Made by a program: the position numbers and the translations under genes. 64,000 bases of DNA from Zingiber officinale (taxonomy: Eukaryota > Streptophyta > Magnoliopsida > Zingiberales > Zingiberaceae), in the NCBI RefSeq assembly GCF_018446385.1, contig NC_055996.1, positions 127,892,532 to 127,956,531 on the forward strand. Reading direction: 5' to 3'. Below, in pieces: positions 23,375 to 34,727 of the stretch. The notes below the pieces were generated by a model. The model was not told where the DNA came from, ran no database searches, and worked only from the letters and a program-made list of their open reading frames with translations. The first letter of the stretch is position 1. Every line of letters starts with the position of its first letter.

Positions 23375-24190
23375 GGTTGGTGCAATCGTGTCCCAACCTG
23401 ATCATACTAAACTAAGAGTTTATGTTTGGGCACATGATTGAATTGGTTTAAGTTAGGTTGATATATAAGTAGGTCAAAGTTAATTAAATATGAAGTCATC
23501 TTAACTAAAGAAGTTAAGAGGGGAGCAAATAAAAAGTCAAAATAGGAAATTAATTAAGTGAAATATTATTAAGAAGTTTTCACTAAGTCAATAGAAAATT
23601 AATTAAGTGAAATATTATTAAGAAGTTGACAAGTGAAAAGTCTAATGAAAAACTAATAAGAGATAAAGTCTTAGTAGATCAGTATTAATCAGATATTAAA
23701 CAAATAAAAAAAGTTTTAGTTGGTTAAGATTAATTGGATGTTGGGCAAATGACAATCCTAAGAAGTGGTCTCTAGTAAAGTAGAAGGATTAGCGGGTCAA
23801 GGTTGATATGAGGCTAAACAAGTGGAAATTGGTTGGTTAAAATTGAATTGATGCTGATGAACGAGAAGTCTTGGTGAGACAAACTTAATTGATATTGAGT
23901 AATAATGAAATCGTGATATGCCAAGGTTAACTTATGCTAAGCAGATGAAGATTTCACGAAAGTCATAGAGGTAAGACCTCTTGATGAGGTAAACAATGCC
24001 CTAAGGCATGAGTCTCTTGGCAAGGAAACCTAAGTGAGATGAGCATTTATAAATGAACTAGAGGTTTAGTTTTAGTTAGACTTGTCTTAGGAGAGAAGTC
24101 AAGGTTATCAATTGTTGGTTGAGATGACTAGACAGTTAACTCAAATTATCGATAAATAAAATATTTATATTCAGTTGAGTAGGCCGTTAC
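23375..24190 (+). repeat. Q: strongly decayed LTR of the E/F type
   Basis: Starts GGTTGGTGCAATC and carries scattered AGTGGAAATT, GGTCAAGGTTGA and AAGTCTTGGTGAG motifs like the front half of LTR E (24711 onward), but with many changes. No terminal duplication found. Confidence 0.4.
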
Positions 24191-24710
24191 ATAACTCTAG
24201 AGCTTTTAAATAAAATAATAGATGACTTATTTGTGAGATTTGATCACTTTAAGTACATGACGTAGTTCTTGAGTTTTAATTCACATTATTCCTTATATTT
24301 TTAGTTTTACATTGCTAAGTTAAAAAAGTTGAAAGACCTTATATATAGAGTCCTTCCATCTATACTTAGCAATATTAAGGGGACTTACACGCATGCGCGG
24401 GCTGAGCCCAAATCAAGTGATTTCGGGGGGTTCGAGCCGGAAATCCATAAACCGGGCGCGACGCACGCAATCATTGCGCGAAGGGGGGGTGCAAATCTCC
24501 AGCTCGTGGGCCTCGCGCTTGCGGGCGGCCTGGTCTGGTTTTGCCAGTTTGGTGACCTGGTTTATTTTTGTTGGTCTGGTTTGGTTCTGTCCCTCGCTCC
24601 TGGTGGTTCGGTTCTATCCGCGCGAGGAAGCGAAGCAGCGCAACAGCATCTGTTCGGTTCTGTCCGCGTCGCGTGAGGATGCGAAGCAGAAGCAAAGCGT
24701 GCGTCGCTTC

Positions 24711-26096
24711 TGTTGGTGCAATATCCCTTAGGTCAAGGTTGACTGGTTTGACCAAGCTTGAGTCTTGGTCATAGTGTCGATGTTTGACAATACATGTAGA
24801 CACGTGGACAATGCAGGTGCAGTTGTTCATATGGGGAGATTCTGATCAGGGACTGATCAGGGTGAATGAAGAAGAGTCAAGTAGGTCAAAAGTGACCGGA
24901 TACCTGACTGGGAAGTCCTAACTGGAAGGTTAGGCAGATGGAAAGTCCTAGTGAGTGAAGCTAGGTGAAAGTCCTGGTGAGTGAAGCCAGGCAAGGGAAA
25001 ATCCAGATGGATCAAGGATGATCGGACATCTGGTGTTGGGAAGTTCAAGTAGGTCAAAGGATTGACTGGATACTTGGCACGAGAAAATCCAGATGGGTCA
25101 AGGTTGACCAGACATCTGGTGGAAGTCCAAGTAAGGTCAAGGGAGTGACCGGATACTTGGCACGAAGAGAAAAGTCCAAGTGGGTCAAAGGGATTGACCG
25201 GACACTTGGTGGGGAGTTCTGGCAGGTCAAGGGAGTGACCATATGCTAGGTATGATGTACCAACAGGTCAAGGTTGACCAGATGTTAGTTTGAGAGGCTT
25301 GGGACTTAGTTTTGGGCAAAAACCAAGAGCTGGATCGATCAGTGGATCGATCCAGGCCTTTCCTAGCGAACAGAGAGCCTCTGAATCGATCAGTGGATCG
25401 ATCCAGAGGTCCAAATCGATCAGCCGATCGATTGGGACGCTGCTGCTTCGCGCGATAAGCGCTGGATCGATCCGTGGATCGATCCAGACGTTTTTCCATA
25501 GCATAGAGGCGCTCTGGATTGATCCGTGAATCGATCCAAAGCCTCCCCGATCGATTGGGAGTTTTCGAATCGATCGGGATCCGACCGTTGCGTCGTATTT
25601 GAGCTGCAGGCGGGCGTCTCCTTCAGCATCTCTTCACCAATTCATTTCAGATCTCTCGCCAGCTCCTCCACAGCGCTCTCAAAGCTCAGATCGCCAGTTC
25701 TTGAAGGATCTTGGAGGTTTTCCAAGTCAAGAGGCGTATCAAAGCCAAGAAGAGAAGTTAGGGTTAGGATTTTCTGTACTCATTGTAAGCTTTATGATTG
25801 TATTTTGTTTCCCTTTCCTTTCTTCTTGTACTTAGAGTCTTGTAGGGCTTCTCCGCCTTCGGTAGTTACCGAAAAGGAGTGTTTCATAGTGGAGGTGTGT
25901 GTGTGTGTGCGTGGATCCTTGGACTAGTTAACTCTTGTGAGGTGGATACCAAGTAAAATCCAAAGTGTTAGCGTTGTATGTTTTTGTTTCTTGTATTTCC
26001 GCTGCACATCTTCAAAGAAACAAGCAACGTCAACCACGAAGCACGCGACGAGCTATTCACCCCCCCCCCCCCTCTAGCTACTTTTCGGTCCCAACA
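24711..26096 (+). mobile_element. E: solo LTR inside element D 5' LTR
   Basis: Starts TGTTGGTGCAATATCCC, ends TCGGTCCCAACA, and is flanked by GCTTC (24706-24710 and 26097-26101). The uninterrupted site is seen in D's own 3' LTR (CGCTTCCTCTGCACTGC near 31522). The front half has AGTCCAAGT-type repeats, the middle a GGATCGATCC cluster, and a 13-base C-tract lies near the end. Confidence 0.95.
25328..25590 (+). repeat. GGATCGATCC palindrome cluster in LTR E
   Basis: Four exact GGATCGATCC palindromes plus many ATCGATCAG, CGATCGATTGGG and AATCGATC variants within about 260 bases. Confidence 0.85.
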
Positions 26097-26529
26097 GCTT
26101 CCTCTGCACTGCTTCAAGTGTATAAATACACTTCCTCTGCTCCTTCTCAAAGCACTCCGAAAAAAAGCAAAGCATTCCTCTGCTTTCTTCTTCTTCTTCT
26201 TCTTCTTCTTTCCAAGTTCTGAGGCTTGGTTCTGCGATCTGAGGTTGAGTCCGAGTGCGACGTTCGTCTTGGAGTGCACCTACGAACGGCGCGAGCAGTT
26301 GTCGGATCTTGGGAGGATTTTATCGAAGAGCCTCTGTACCGTGGGCGGCAATAAATTCTCTAAAGACAGTCGGCAAGCGTGACGCTTCAACCGGAGATAC
26401 ACAAATTCTTAACCTTACTCTTATTACCGTTTATTGCATGCTTGCCATTTATTGGTGCAATTATAGATTATCGTGTTAGCGTAATCATATCACAACAACT
26501 TTAGAGAATTTATTGTAGCATCAATAGGC

Positions 26530-29500
26530 ATGATGAATGATAGGGTAACGGGGTCTGATGAGACTAGTGCCCGACCCGAAAGATTTTTCGGGCAAAACTT
26601 CAGACGTTGGCAACAACGGATGAAATTTTGGCTTACTACGCTAGGGCTATTCTCCGTTATAGAAACAGATCCTCCTTCACTGGATGAATAGGAACCTTCC
26701 TATAGTGCTGCCTTACAGAGGTTTAAGCAAAGGGATTATCTCTGCCATGGGAGGATCCTGTCTGCCCTCTCAAACGCACTATTTGATGTGTACTGTTCAA
26801 CCTCTTTAGCTAAAGAGCTGTGGAAATCTTTGGATAAAAAATACAACTCCGAAGATTCTGGTTTAGAAAAGTACACTGTGGCAAAATTCCTAAAATTTAA
26901 AATGGTTGAAGGAAAATCTGTAATTGAGCAGACACATGAATTCCATGTTTAAATTCATGGTCTTGCCAAAGGAGATATGTCATTACCCGAAAAATTTCAG
27001 GTCTTATCAATCATCGAAAAATTACCTCCGAGTTGGGAAGATTTTGGCATGACTCTTAAACATCAGAGAGGTAAAATCTCTCTAGAAGATTTGATGATTG
27101 CCTTAAATATCGAAGAAGAACATCGGAAACAACATAAAATTGATGATACAAGAATGCCTATGGATTTTATTCCAAAGGCAAATGTAGTAGTCTCATCTGA
27201 CAAGAAGAAATTCAAAAATCAGAAGCTGAAAAATAAGATGAAACCCAAACCAAAGGTTCAAAAGAAAAATGTAATCAAGCCGTGCTGGGCATGTGGACAA
27301 ATTGGACATTATGTCAAATTCTACCCTAAGCGAAAAGACAAGGAGAAAAACCAAAGAAATACGTCCAACATCAAAGCACAAACAAATGTCGTGACTCCTA
27401 GTGACGACACCAGCAATAGGTTTGTTACCTTCAAACCCGAACTAAACTTGATCTATCAACCTAATGAATGGTTAGTTGATACAGGTGCAAATGTGCACTG
27501 TTGTGCTGATCGCTCTGCCTTCCTTACTTATCAGGTAATTGAAGGCACTTCCATAACCATGGGGAACCATTCTGCAGCCAGGGTGTTTGGGATAGGACAA
27601 GTTGACCTGAGGTTCACCTCTGGAAAAGTCCTGTCACTGCATGAGGTGCATCATGTTCCAGCGGTCCGGCGGAATTTGATTAACGGGTCAAATTTAGTCC
27701 GTACTGGTTATGAGTTGAACTTTAAATGTAATAAAGTTGTAATATTACATTTAGGAACCTTTATTGGAAAAGGTTACCTTAATGAAGGTTTATTTAAACT
27801 CAATGTAGAAAATGCTACCTTAAATAAATCTACTGATATTGGTTGTTCATATAATATTGAGTCTTATGATATATGGCATGACAGATTAGGACATGTCAAT
27901 TTTAATACCGTGAAAAGGATGATGAACCTAGACATGATTCCTAAGCATGCTATAAATGATAAGAAAAAATGTGAAGTTTGTGTGCAATATAAACAAACCC
28001 GAAAACCCTTCAAATCAGTTGAGAGAAATTCTGATATTTTAGAATTGATCCATACTGACTGTTGTGAGTTTAACGGTGTAATAATGAGAGATCATAAAAG
28101 GTATTTCATCACCTTCATTGATGATCACTCTCGTTATTGTTATGTTTATTTGCTGAAAACTAAGGATGAAGTTTTAGATAAATTTATGATTTTTAAATCT
28201 GAAGTTGAGAATCAAACAAATAAATCTGTTAAGAGGTTAAGGTCCGATAGGGGTGGAGAGTTTACCTCAAACCTATTTCAAAAATTTTGTCAAGATACAG
28301 GTATAATTCATGAGGTAACTGCTCCATATAGTCCTCAATCCAACGGTATAGCAGAACGAAAAAATCGAACCCTTGAAAATATGATTAATTACATGTTAGG
28401 CAGTTCTGGGTTACCCAACTTCATGTGGGGGGAAGCTCCATACACTGCATGCCATGTGTTAAATAGAATCCCCATGAGGTCTAGGGATAAAAGCCCATAT
28501 GAGCTTTGGAAAGGCCGGAGGGCAAGTTTGAAATACCTTAAAGTGTGGGGGGTGCCTTGCAAAGGTACTAGTACCTGAACACAGAAGGAAAAAACTTGGT
28601 CCAAAGACCGTAGATGGTATCTTCTTGGGTTATGCTCAAAATAGTATTGCATATAGATTTCTGATTATTAAATCAGAAATTTCTGGAATAGATGCAAATA
28701 CTATTGTCGAACTTCACGATGCTACATTTTTTGAGGATATATTTCTTATGAAGACAAGAACACCTCAGTCTATATCTAGTATTCCTACTAGAGATAAGTC
28801 TGTTTCCGAAGAGGCCCCATTATCCGTAGAAGGTATACCTTCCTCAAGTCACTCTAGACTAGATGAATCTAGTGAGTGTACAGAACTGAGAAGAAGCAAG
28901 AGGCAACGTGTGTCTACGGATTTAGGCCAGGACTTTATCACCTATAATATAGAAGGTGACCTTGTGACATATAGAGATGCTATGGCTTCTCCTGAAGCTA
29001 AGCACTGGAAAGAGGCCATTAAAAATGAAATTGACTCTATTATCTCTAATGTCACTTGGGAGTTGGTAGATTTACCTCCTGGGTGTAACACTATAGGATG
29101 TAAATGGGTGTTTAAAAGAAAACTAAAACATGATGGGTCAGTAGATAAATTCAAAGCCCGCCTAGTTGCTAAGGGATTTAAATAGAAAGAATGGATTGAC
29201 TATTTTGACACTTATTCTCCTGTTACTAGAATTACTACAATCCGAGTGTTGATAGCATTGACATCCATATATCATCTTAAGGTTCATCAAATGGATGTCA
29301 AAATGGCATTCCTTAATGGAGATCTTGAAGAAGAGATATATATAGATCAGCCTGAGGGGCATGTAGTTTCTAGAAATGAGAATAAAGTCTGTAGGTTAGT
29401 TAAATCTCTTTATGGTTTAAAGCAAGCCCCAAAGCAGTGGCACGAAAAATTTGATAGTGCTATGCTATCGTTTGGCTTTGAAATGAATGACTCTGATAAA

Positions 29501-30535
29501 TGTGTGTATGCTAAAATGAAAGGTGATAGTTGTATTATCTTATGTTTATATGTAGATGATATTCTACTTTTTGGTTCTAACCTTTCTATTATTAATGAGA
29601 CTAAGGCCCTCTTAAGTGGTAAGTTTGATATGAAGGATATGGGTTGTGCTGACATGATTTTAGGGCTGAAGTTGACTCGATCAACTGATGGAATAGCAAT
29701 TTCTCAGTCATTCTATATTGAGAGAGTATTAGAGAAATATGGCTATAACCAAGTTAAATCTGTAGTCACACCGTATGATCCTTCAAAAACTCTCCACAAG
29801 AATAAGAGTGGTGTGACAGTGTCTCAATTAAGATACTCACAAATAATAGGTAGTTTAATGTATTTAGCAAATTGTTCTAAACCTGATATTTCTTTTTCTA
29901 TATCGAAATTGAGTAGGTTTACCAGCTGTCCGGACAGAAGGCATTGGGATGCATTAGACAGAGTACTCAGATACCTAAAAGGCACTATATCCTTGGGCTT
30001 GTGGTATGGGAGATTCCCTGCAGTCCTGGAGGGATATAGTGATGCTAGTTGGATAGCGGACATTGCTGAGTGTAAAGGCATTACTGGTTATGTCTTTACA
30101 CTTGGAGGCGGCGCAGTTGCTTGGAGGTCTGTTAAACAGATGTTTATAACCCGTTCTACATCTGAGGCAGAATTGTGTGCTTTGGATACCACAGTAACTG
30201 AAGCTGATTGGTTGAAGGGTCTTCTTTCTGAAATTCCCTTGATGATGAAGCCAATACCTTCTATTTCAGTACACTGTGATAATCAAACAACAATAGCTCA
30301 GATTAGAAGCTCCAAGTATAACCACAAACAGAAGAGACATGTACGAATACGATTAAAGTCTATTCGTGAGTTAGTGTCTCTTGGAGTAGTGTCATTGGAC
30401 TTTGTAAGTTCAAATGACAATATTGCTGATCCACTCACTAAAGGACTTGATTCTGAGAAAATCAAGAGATCCAGTAAGGGAATGGGACTGAGGCCTGTCT
30501 TGGATTCATCTATAGCAGCAACCCAACCTATCTGA
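26530..30535 (+). pseudogene. Element D Copia gag-pol polyprotein, broken
   Basis: Gag starts at ATG 26530 (NFRRWQQRMKFWL) and has in-frame TAG near 26688 and TAA near 26950. The next open stretch (26977-28578) holds the gag end, a zinc knuckle with its last Cys replaced (CWACGQIGHYVKFYPKR), protease WLVDTGANVH, the pre-integrase finger (WHDRLGH, CEVCVQYK) and the integrase core (DCCEF, DDHSRYCYVY, then SPQSNGIAERKNRT). A G added to a G run at about 28545-28550 shifts the frame. RT continues at 28625-29185 to a TAG where Gln is expected, then 29246-30535 with QMDVKMAFLNG, RT active site YVDDIL, RNase H GYSDASW and the tail ADPLTKGL. Tork-like by gag, which is inference. Confidence 0.93.
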
Positions 30536-31057
30536 TTAGAGATCCCAAGAAGTAGGTTCAATGTGGTATAAACAAGCTATAAGGATGAATCGTAAGCATC
30601 AAATTGATTGAGATGTAATCTCATAGTCTCTTCCCTGGATAGATGCTTGACTGCTAGTAAGGATGAGCTTAGGAGCTCTTAATGAGTTCAATGTCTTAAT
30701 GACAAGATGCTTGTAGTACATCCTTGGAGAACTCACCTATGTAAGTGTAACTGTGGGGCCGCAGTGTGGGAGGTCTAGGCAACTCTTCTTAGCACTTATG
30801 AAACAAGATTCGGTGGCATGGCCGTAATGCACCAACCCAGAAGATTCAACTGTCGCCAGTGATGAGTTGTTACCAATTGATCTTCACATATAAAAGGTTT
30901 AAGATCAAGACTCAGTTCTCTTCAAACCTATGTGAATAAGATTGGTGTATTTAGGTGAAAATTCAAAACGGAAGGTATTTTCACTAAAAGCTCATTGCAA
31001 CCAAGCCTCAGAACTTATCTTTGTTTTCGACTAAAATAATTTGAATTAGTGGGGGAT
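30536..31057 (+). other. Element D 3' untranslated internal region
   Basis: No ORF. It ends in the polypurine tract AGTGGGGGAT (about 31048-31057). Confidence 0.7.
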
Positions 31058-31935
31058 TGTTGAGTTTTAATTTACATTATTCCTTATGCTTTTAGTCCCA
31101 CATTGTTAAGCCAAGAAGGTTGGAAGGCCTTATATATGGAGTCCTTCCATTCATGCTTAGCAATATTAAGGGGACTTACATGCATGCGCGGGCTAAGCCC
31201 AAATCAGGTGGTTTCGGGGGGTTCGAGCCGAAAATCCATAAACCGGGCGCGACGCACGCGATCATCGCGCACAGGGGGGGTGCAAATCCCCAGCTCGTGG
31301 ACCTCGCGCTTGCGGGCGACCTGGTCTGTTTTTGCCAGTTTGGTGACCTGATTTATTTTTGTTGGTCCGGTTTGGTTCTGTCCCTCGCACCTGGTGGTTC
31401 GGTTCTGTCCGCGCGAGGAAGCGAAGCAGCGCGACAGCATCTGTTCGGTTCTGTCCGCGTCGCGTGAGGATGCGAAGCAGCGCACCCGCGCGTGAGATGA
31501 GGAAGCAGAAGCAAAACGTGAGTCGCTTCCTCTGCACTGCTTCAAGTGTATAAATACACTTCCTCTGCTCCTTCTCAACACACTCCGGAAAAAAGCAAAG
31601 CATTCCTCTGCTCTCTGCTTTCTTCTTCGTCTTCTTCTTCTTCTTCTTTCCAAGTTCTGAGGCTTGGTTCTGCGATCTGAGGTTGAGTCCGAGTGCGGCG
31701 TTCATCTTGGAGTGCACCTACGAATGGCGCGAGCGGTTGTAGGATCTTGGGAGGATTTTGCCGGAGAGCCTCTGCACCGTGGGCGGTAATAAATTCTCTA
31801 AAGATAGTCAGCAAGCCCGACGCTTCAACCGGAGATACACAAATTCTTAACCTTACTCTTATTACCGTTTATTATATACTTGTCATTTATTGGTGCAATT
31901 ATAGATTACTGTGCTAGCATAATCAAATCACAACA
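31058..31935 (+). repeat. Element D 3' LTR
   Basis: Starts TGTTGAGTTTTAA after the polypurine tract, ends ATCACAACA, and is followed by GTAGT. It matches the split 5' LTR throughout. Confidence 0.93.
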
Positions 31936-31940
31936 GTAGT

Positions 31941-32761
31941 TGATCCTGTCCGAATCGCCGAACCAAAGGACGTTGGGCACGTGGTGCTTTCCTAGTCGAT
32001 GGCGCAGGCCTCCGAAGCTCCGGCGAACCTGCACAGAAGTCGGGCCGGGAAGGGGTTCCCGGCGGCGACCCTCCGACGCTCAAGTCAGTCGAAGCTCAAT
32101 AGAGAGAAAGGGGCTCCTAAACTAGTAGCGTGCGTACCTCCGACGAAGTAAGAGGGCCTTTATATAGGGCAACGAAGAAGTGGGTGTACACCTACCGAGG
32201 TGTACACGTGTCCATGGCCCATACCCCCGTAAGGGCTTGTCAGTGAGCTTCCCTGACCCATACTGCTACAGTCCAAGCATGTCCTCAATGGGACAGCGAA
32301 ATCTCCTGTCATAAGATCTGGAGCATGGCTTGCGCGTGAAACATACCTGCTGTCAGAAAAAGACGTCCCTTGACCTTTTCCCCTTTGCTCCAGATCTGTC
32401 GTCCGGTCGGCCAGCTCCTTCAACATCCGGTCGGACGTATGCGGTGATTTACTTGGGGAGATTCTCCATCACGTGCTTTGTGGAGACCATTAGCAGTATG
32501 TTACCTTATGGCCTTGGCCGAACGTGCAGTCCGCTCGTCCCTGCGATCTTTCCCCCTGAGCGCCAGAACCCTGACTTCCTACAGGGCGCCTTTAACCATC
32601 AGCCCGACACCGGCCGGACGGCCGTCCGGTCGGACGTTGACTCCACCGAACGGCCGGTCGGCCGTTCGGACCTCCCATCTCCGGACGGGCATCATTCCAC
32701 TTTGACTCCCACGTGGCGTTAACCTCACCGAATGGGGTCCTCTGTTCTTACCACCGGATCA
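31941..32761 (-). mobile_element. J: Gypsy-type solo LTR
   Basis: Reads TGATCC...GGATCA at its ends. GTAGT precedes it (31936-31940, shared with element D) and follows it (32762-32766). On the minus strand it has a TATA (CCTATATAAAGG, near 32158-32170) and then the GACTTGAGCGTCGGAGGG motif, as in K. The U3 is rich in CGGCCGGACGGCCGTCCGG-type palindromes (32400-32680). Confidence 0.88.
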
Positions 32762-32766
32762 GTAGT

Positions 32767-33239
32767 GTTAGCTAGAACTATTGCATAGCTTTTTAGGAGT
32801 TAAAAAGAACAAGTAATAGTATAGAAGCACTCAAAGAGTTGCAAGGAAAATCAATGAATGATTATTTTTAAAATTTCGATTGTTTAGTTTGATGTAGCAA
32901 TTTTAGTCAAAATTATTACATGAACTTAATAATAATTAAATAGTAGAACTAATAGAATGACTATTTTAGGGGTTGAAAGAAACCTAGTATAAGCTATTTT
33001 TGAAATTTTGAATAGTTTATCTCAATGTGACAGTTTTGACCAAAATTATTACATATATGAGCCTAAGCTTACTAAGATTAAAATTAAAGTCGTAAAATTT
33101 TGAATAGTTTCTCTCGCTTCAATTAAAATAAATTACAATGGAATATTTAAAGTAAAAAATTCTTTAATATTAGCACGAATATTTAACTTTTTGAGGTGAC
33201 TAATCAAAGGATCTATACAGTACACATATTTATACTATG
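32767..33239. other. AT-rich DNA with a loose internal duplication
   Basis: Phrases such as TTTTAGTCAAAATTATTACAT and GAATGACTATTTTAGG-type text recur in diverged form near 32900 and 33040. No gene seen. Confidence 0.4.
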
Positions 33240-34727
33240 AAAATACTCATTCTCAGAAATAATTCGGAGACGAAGAAGCCTTGTACAAGTTCATAATACG
33301 AAATACACCAAGAAGAGCAAGAACAAATACAATGAAATCTTACACGAGATTATAACAATAAAATCTTAGCTTGCTCTCTTGTTACTCGAATATGCCTTTT
33401 AGTGGATGGAATTGCAACAGCACAAAGCTCCAAGAACTACGTTGAGTATTGTGTGGTGATATGCTTCAAAAAAAATCCATGAACCCCTTTTTTTAAGGAG
33501 TTTTCTAACACCTCCCAATCGATTAAACTCACTCCTAATCGACTGCCACATCATCTGACTATCCAATACCTATAGAATGACTTTTTTTGAACTCTAATCG
33601 ATTGGTGAGTCATCCCAATCAATTTAGAGAGCCTTAATCGATTACCAAATCGATTCCAAAACTTCCTGTTCACTCACAAAAAGGTCTTAATCGATTAGCT
33701 CAATTGATTAAACCTTCTTAATCGATTGCCTCATCTCCTAGACCTAATCAATTAGGCTCGACTCAATCAATTGACCCATCAATTCAGGCTCTTTTTGTGT
33801 TCTCGCAAGAACATCTTAATCGATTAGCTTATGGTCAATTGATTGCTCATCCCTAACTTGCTTAATCTAAGTCTAGGATTTCCTTGCCCAATATTAGGTC
33901 AATCGTAACCTGTTGGGATTTCTCCACCAAGTGTCCAATCAATCCTTTGACTCATTTGGACTTTTCTCCTCGTGCCAAGTGTTCGGTCCTTCATAACCAC
34001 TTAGACTTCTTTTCTCGTGCCAAGTGTCTGGTCCTCCATGACTCACTTGTACTTCCAAACACCAGGTGTCAAGTCCTCCTTTGACCCTCTTAGATTTTCT
34101 AATGCTTGGTTTCACTCATCAAGACTTTTCACCACCTAGTTTCACTGACTAAGATTTTCTCATTATCTAGCTTCACTCACTAGGACTTTTCAACTGTTTG
34201 CCTTCACTCATCAGGACTTTCCAACTGTCTAGTTTCACTTACCAGAACTTTCTAATTATCTAACTTCACTCATGAGAACTTTCCATCTGTTTGACTTCAC
34301 TCACGAGAATTTTCTATTTGTCTAGCTTCACTCACTAGGGCTTTCTATCTGCTTGACTTCACTTACCAAGACTTTTCTCATTGCCCGACTTCACTCATCG
34401 GGTCTTCTCACATCAAGTATCCAGTTAACATTGATCCACTTGATTTTTCTTCTTCTGCCAATCATCTTATTGGTCTTGTCCTTGCCTAAACTCCAGTTAT
34501 GACTTTCCAACCAAGTATTCAGTCAACCTTGACCTACTTTACTACTCTCTCATATTAAATTGATCAACCTTTGATCAGTGAAAATTTATATCAATAATCT
34601 CTTAAATGAATAATTACACCTATATTTTTTATATATTGTCGAATATTAAAATTTAAGTTTGACTTAAATCGGTCCACTTTGACCTACGTATAATTGTACC
34701 AATAAATTTTTGGTCCTTGTACCAACT
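33240..34727 (-). repeat. L: decayed LTR of the E/F type, reversed
   Basis: On the minus strand it begins near TTGGTACAAGGACC and has repeated AAAGTCC(T/A)AGTGAGTGAAG and CACTTGGCACGAG units (33900-34430). A palindrome cluster with seven exact AATCGATT (33510-33860) follows. The ends are not sharp and no target duplication was found. Confidence 0.6.

Larger units (their letters stand above)
24267..26497 (+). repeat. Element D 5' LTR (contains E)
   Basis: Without E and its duplication about 840 bases remain, against 878 in the 3' LTR. Part of the difference is about 30 bases (GCACCCGCGCGTGAGATGAG region) present only in the 3' copy. The 5' end reads TCTTGAG where the 3' LTR reads TGTTGAG, a lost terminal TG. 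It ends ATCACAACA. Confidence 0.9.
24267..31935 (+). mobile_element. Element D: complete Ty1/Copia retrotransposon
   Basis: Two LTRs (24267-26497 with E inserted; 31058-31935) flank a Copia gag-pol. Both outer ends have GTAGT (24262-24266 and 31936-31940). The polypurine tract AGTGGGGGAT abuts the 3' LTR. All coding parts are present but broken by stops and a frameshift, so it is non-autonomous now. Confidence 0.94.

Noticed and set aside
31204..31717. Long minus-strand ORFs (about 150 codons)
   Set aside because: Inside D's 3' LTR, low-complexity Arg/Lys runs from CTT repeats; not conserved in the 5' LTR.
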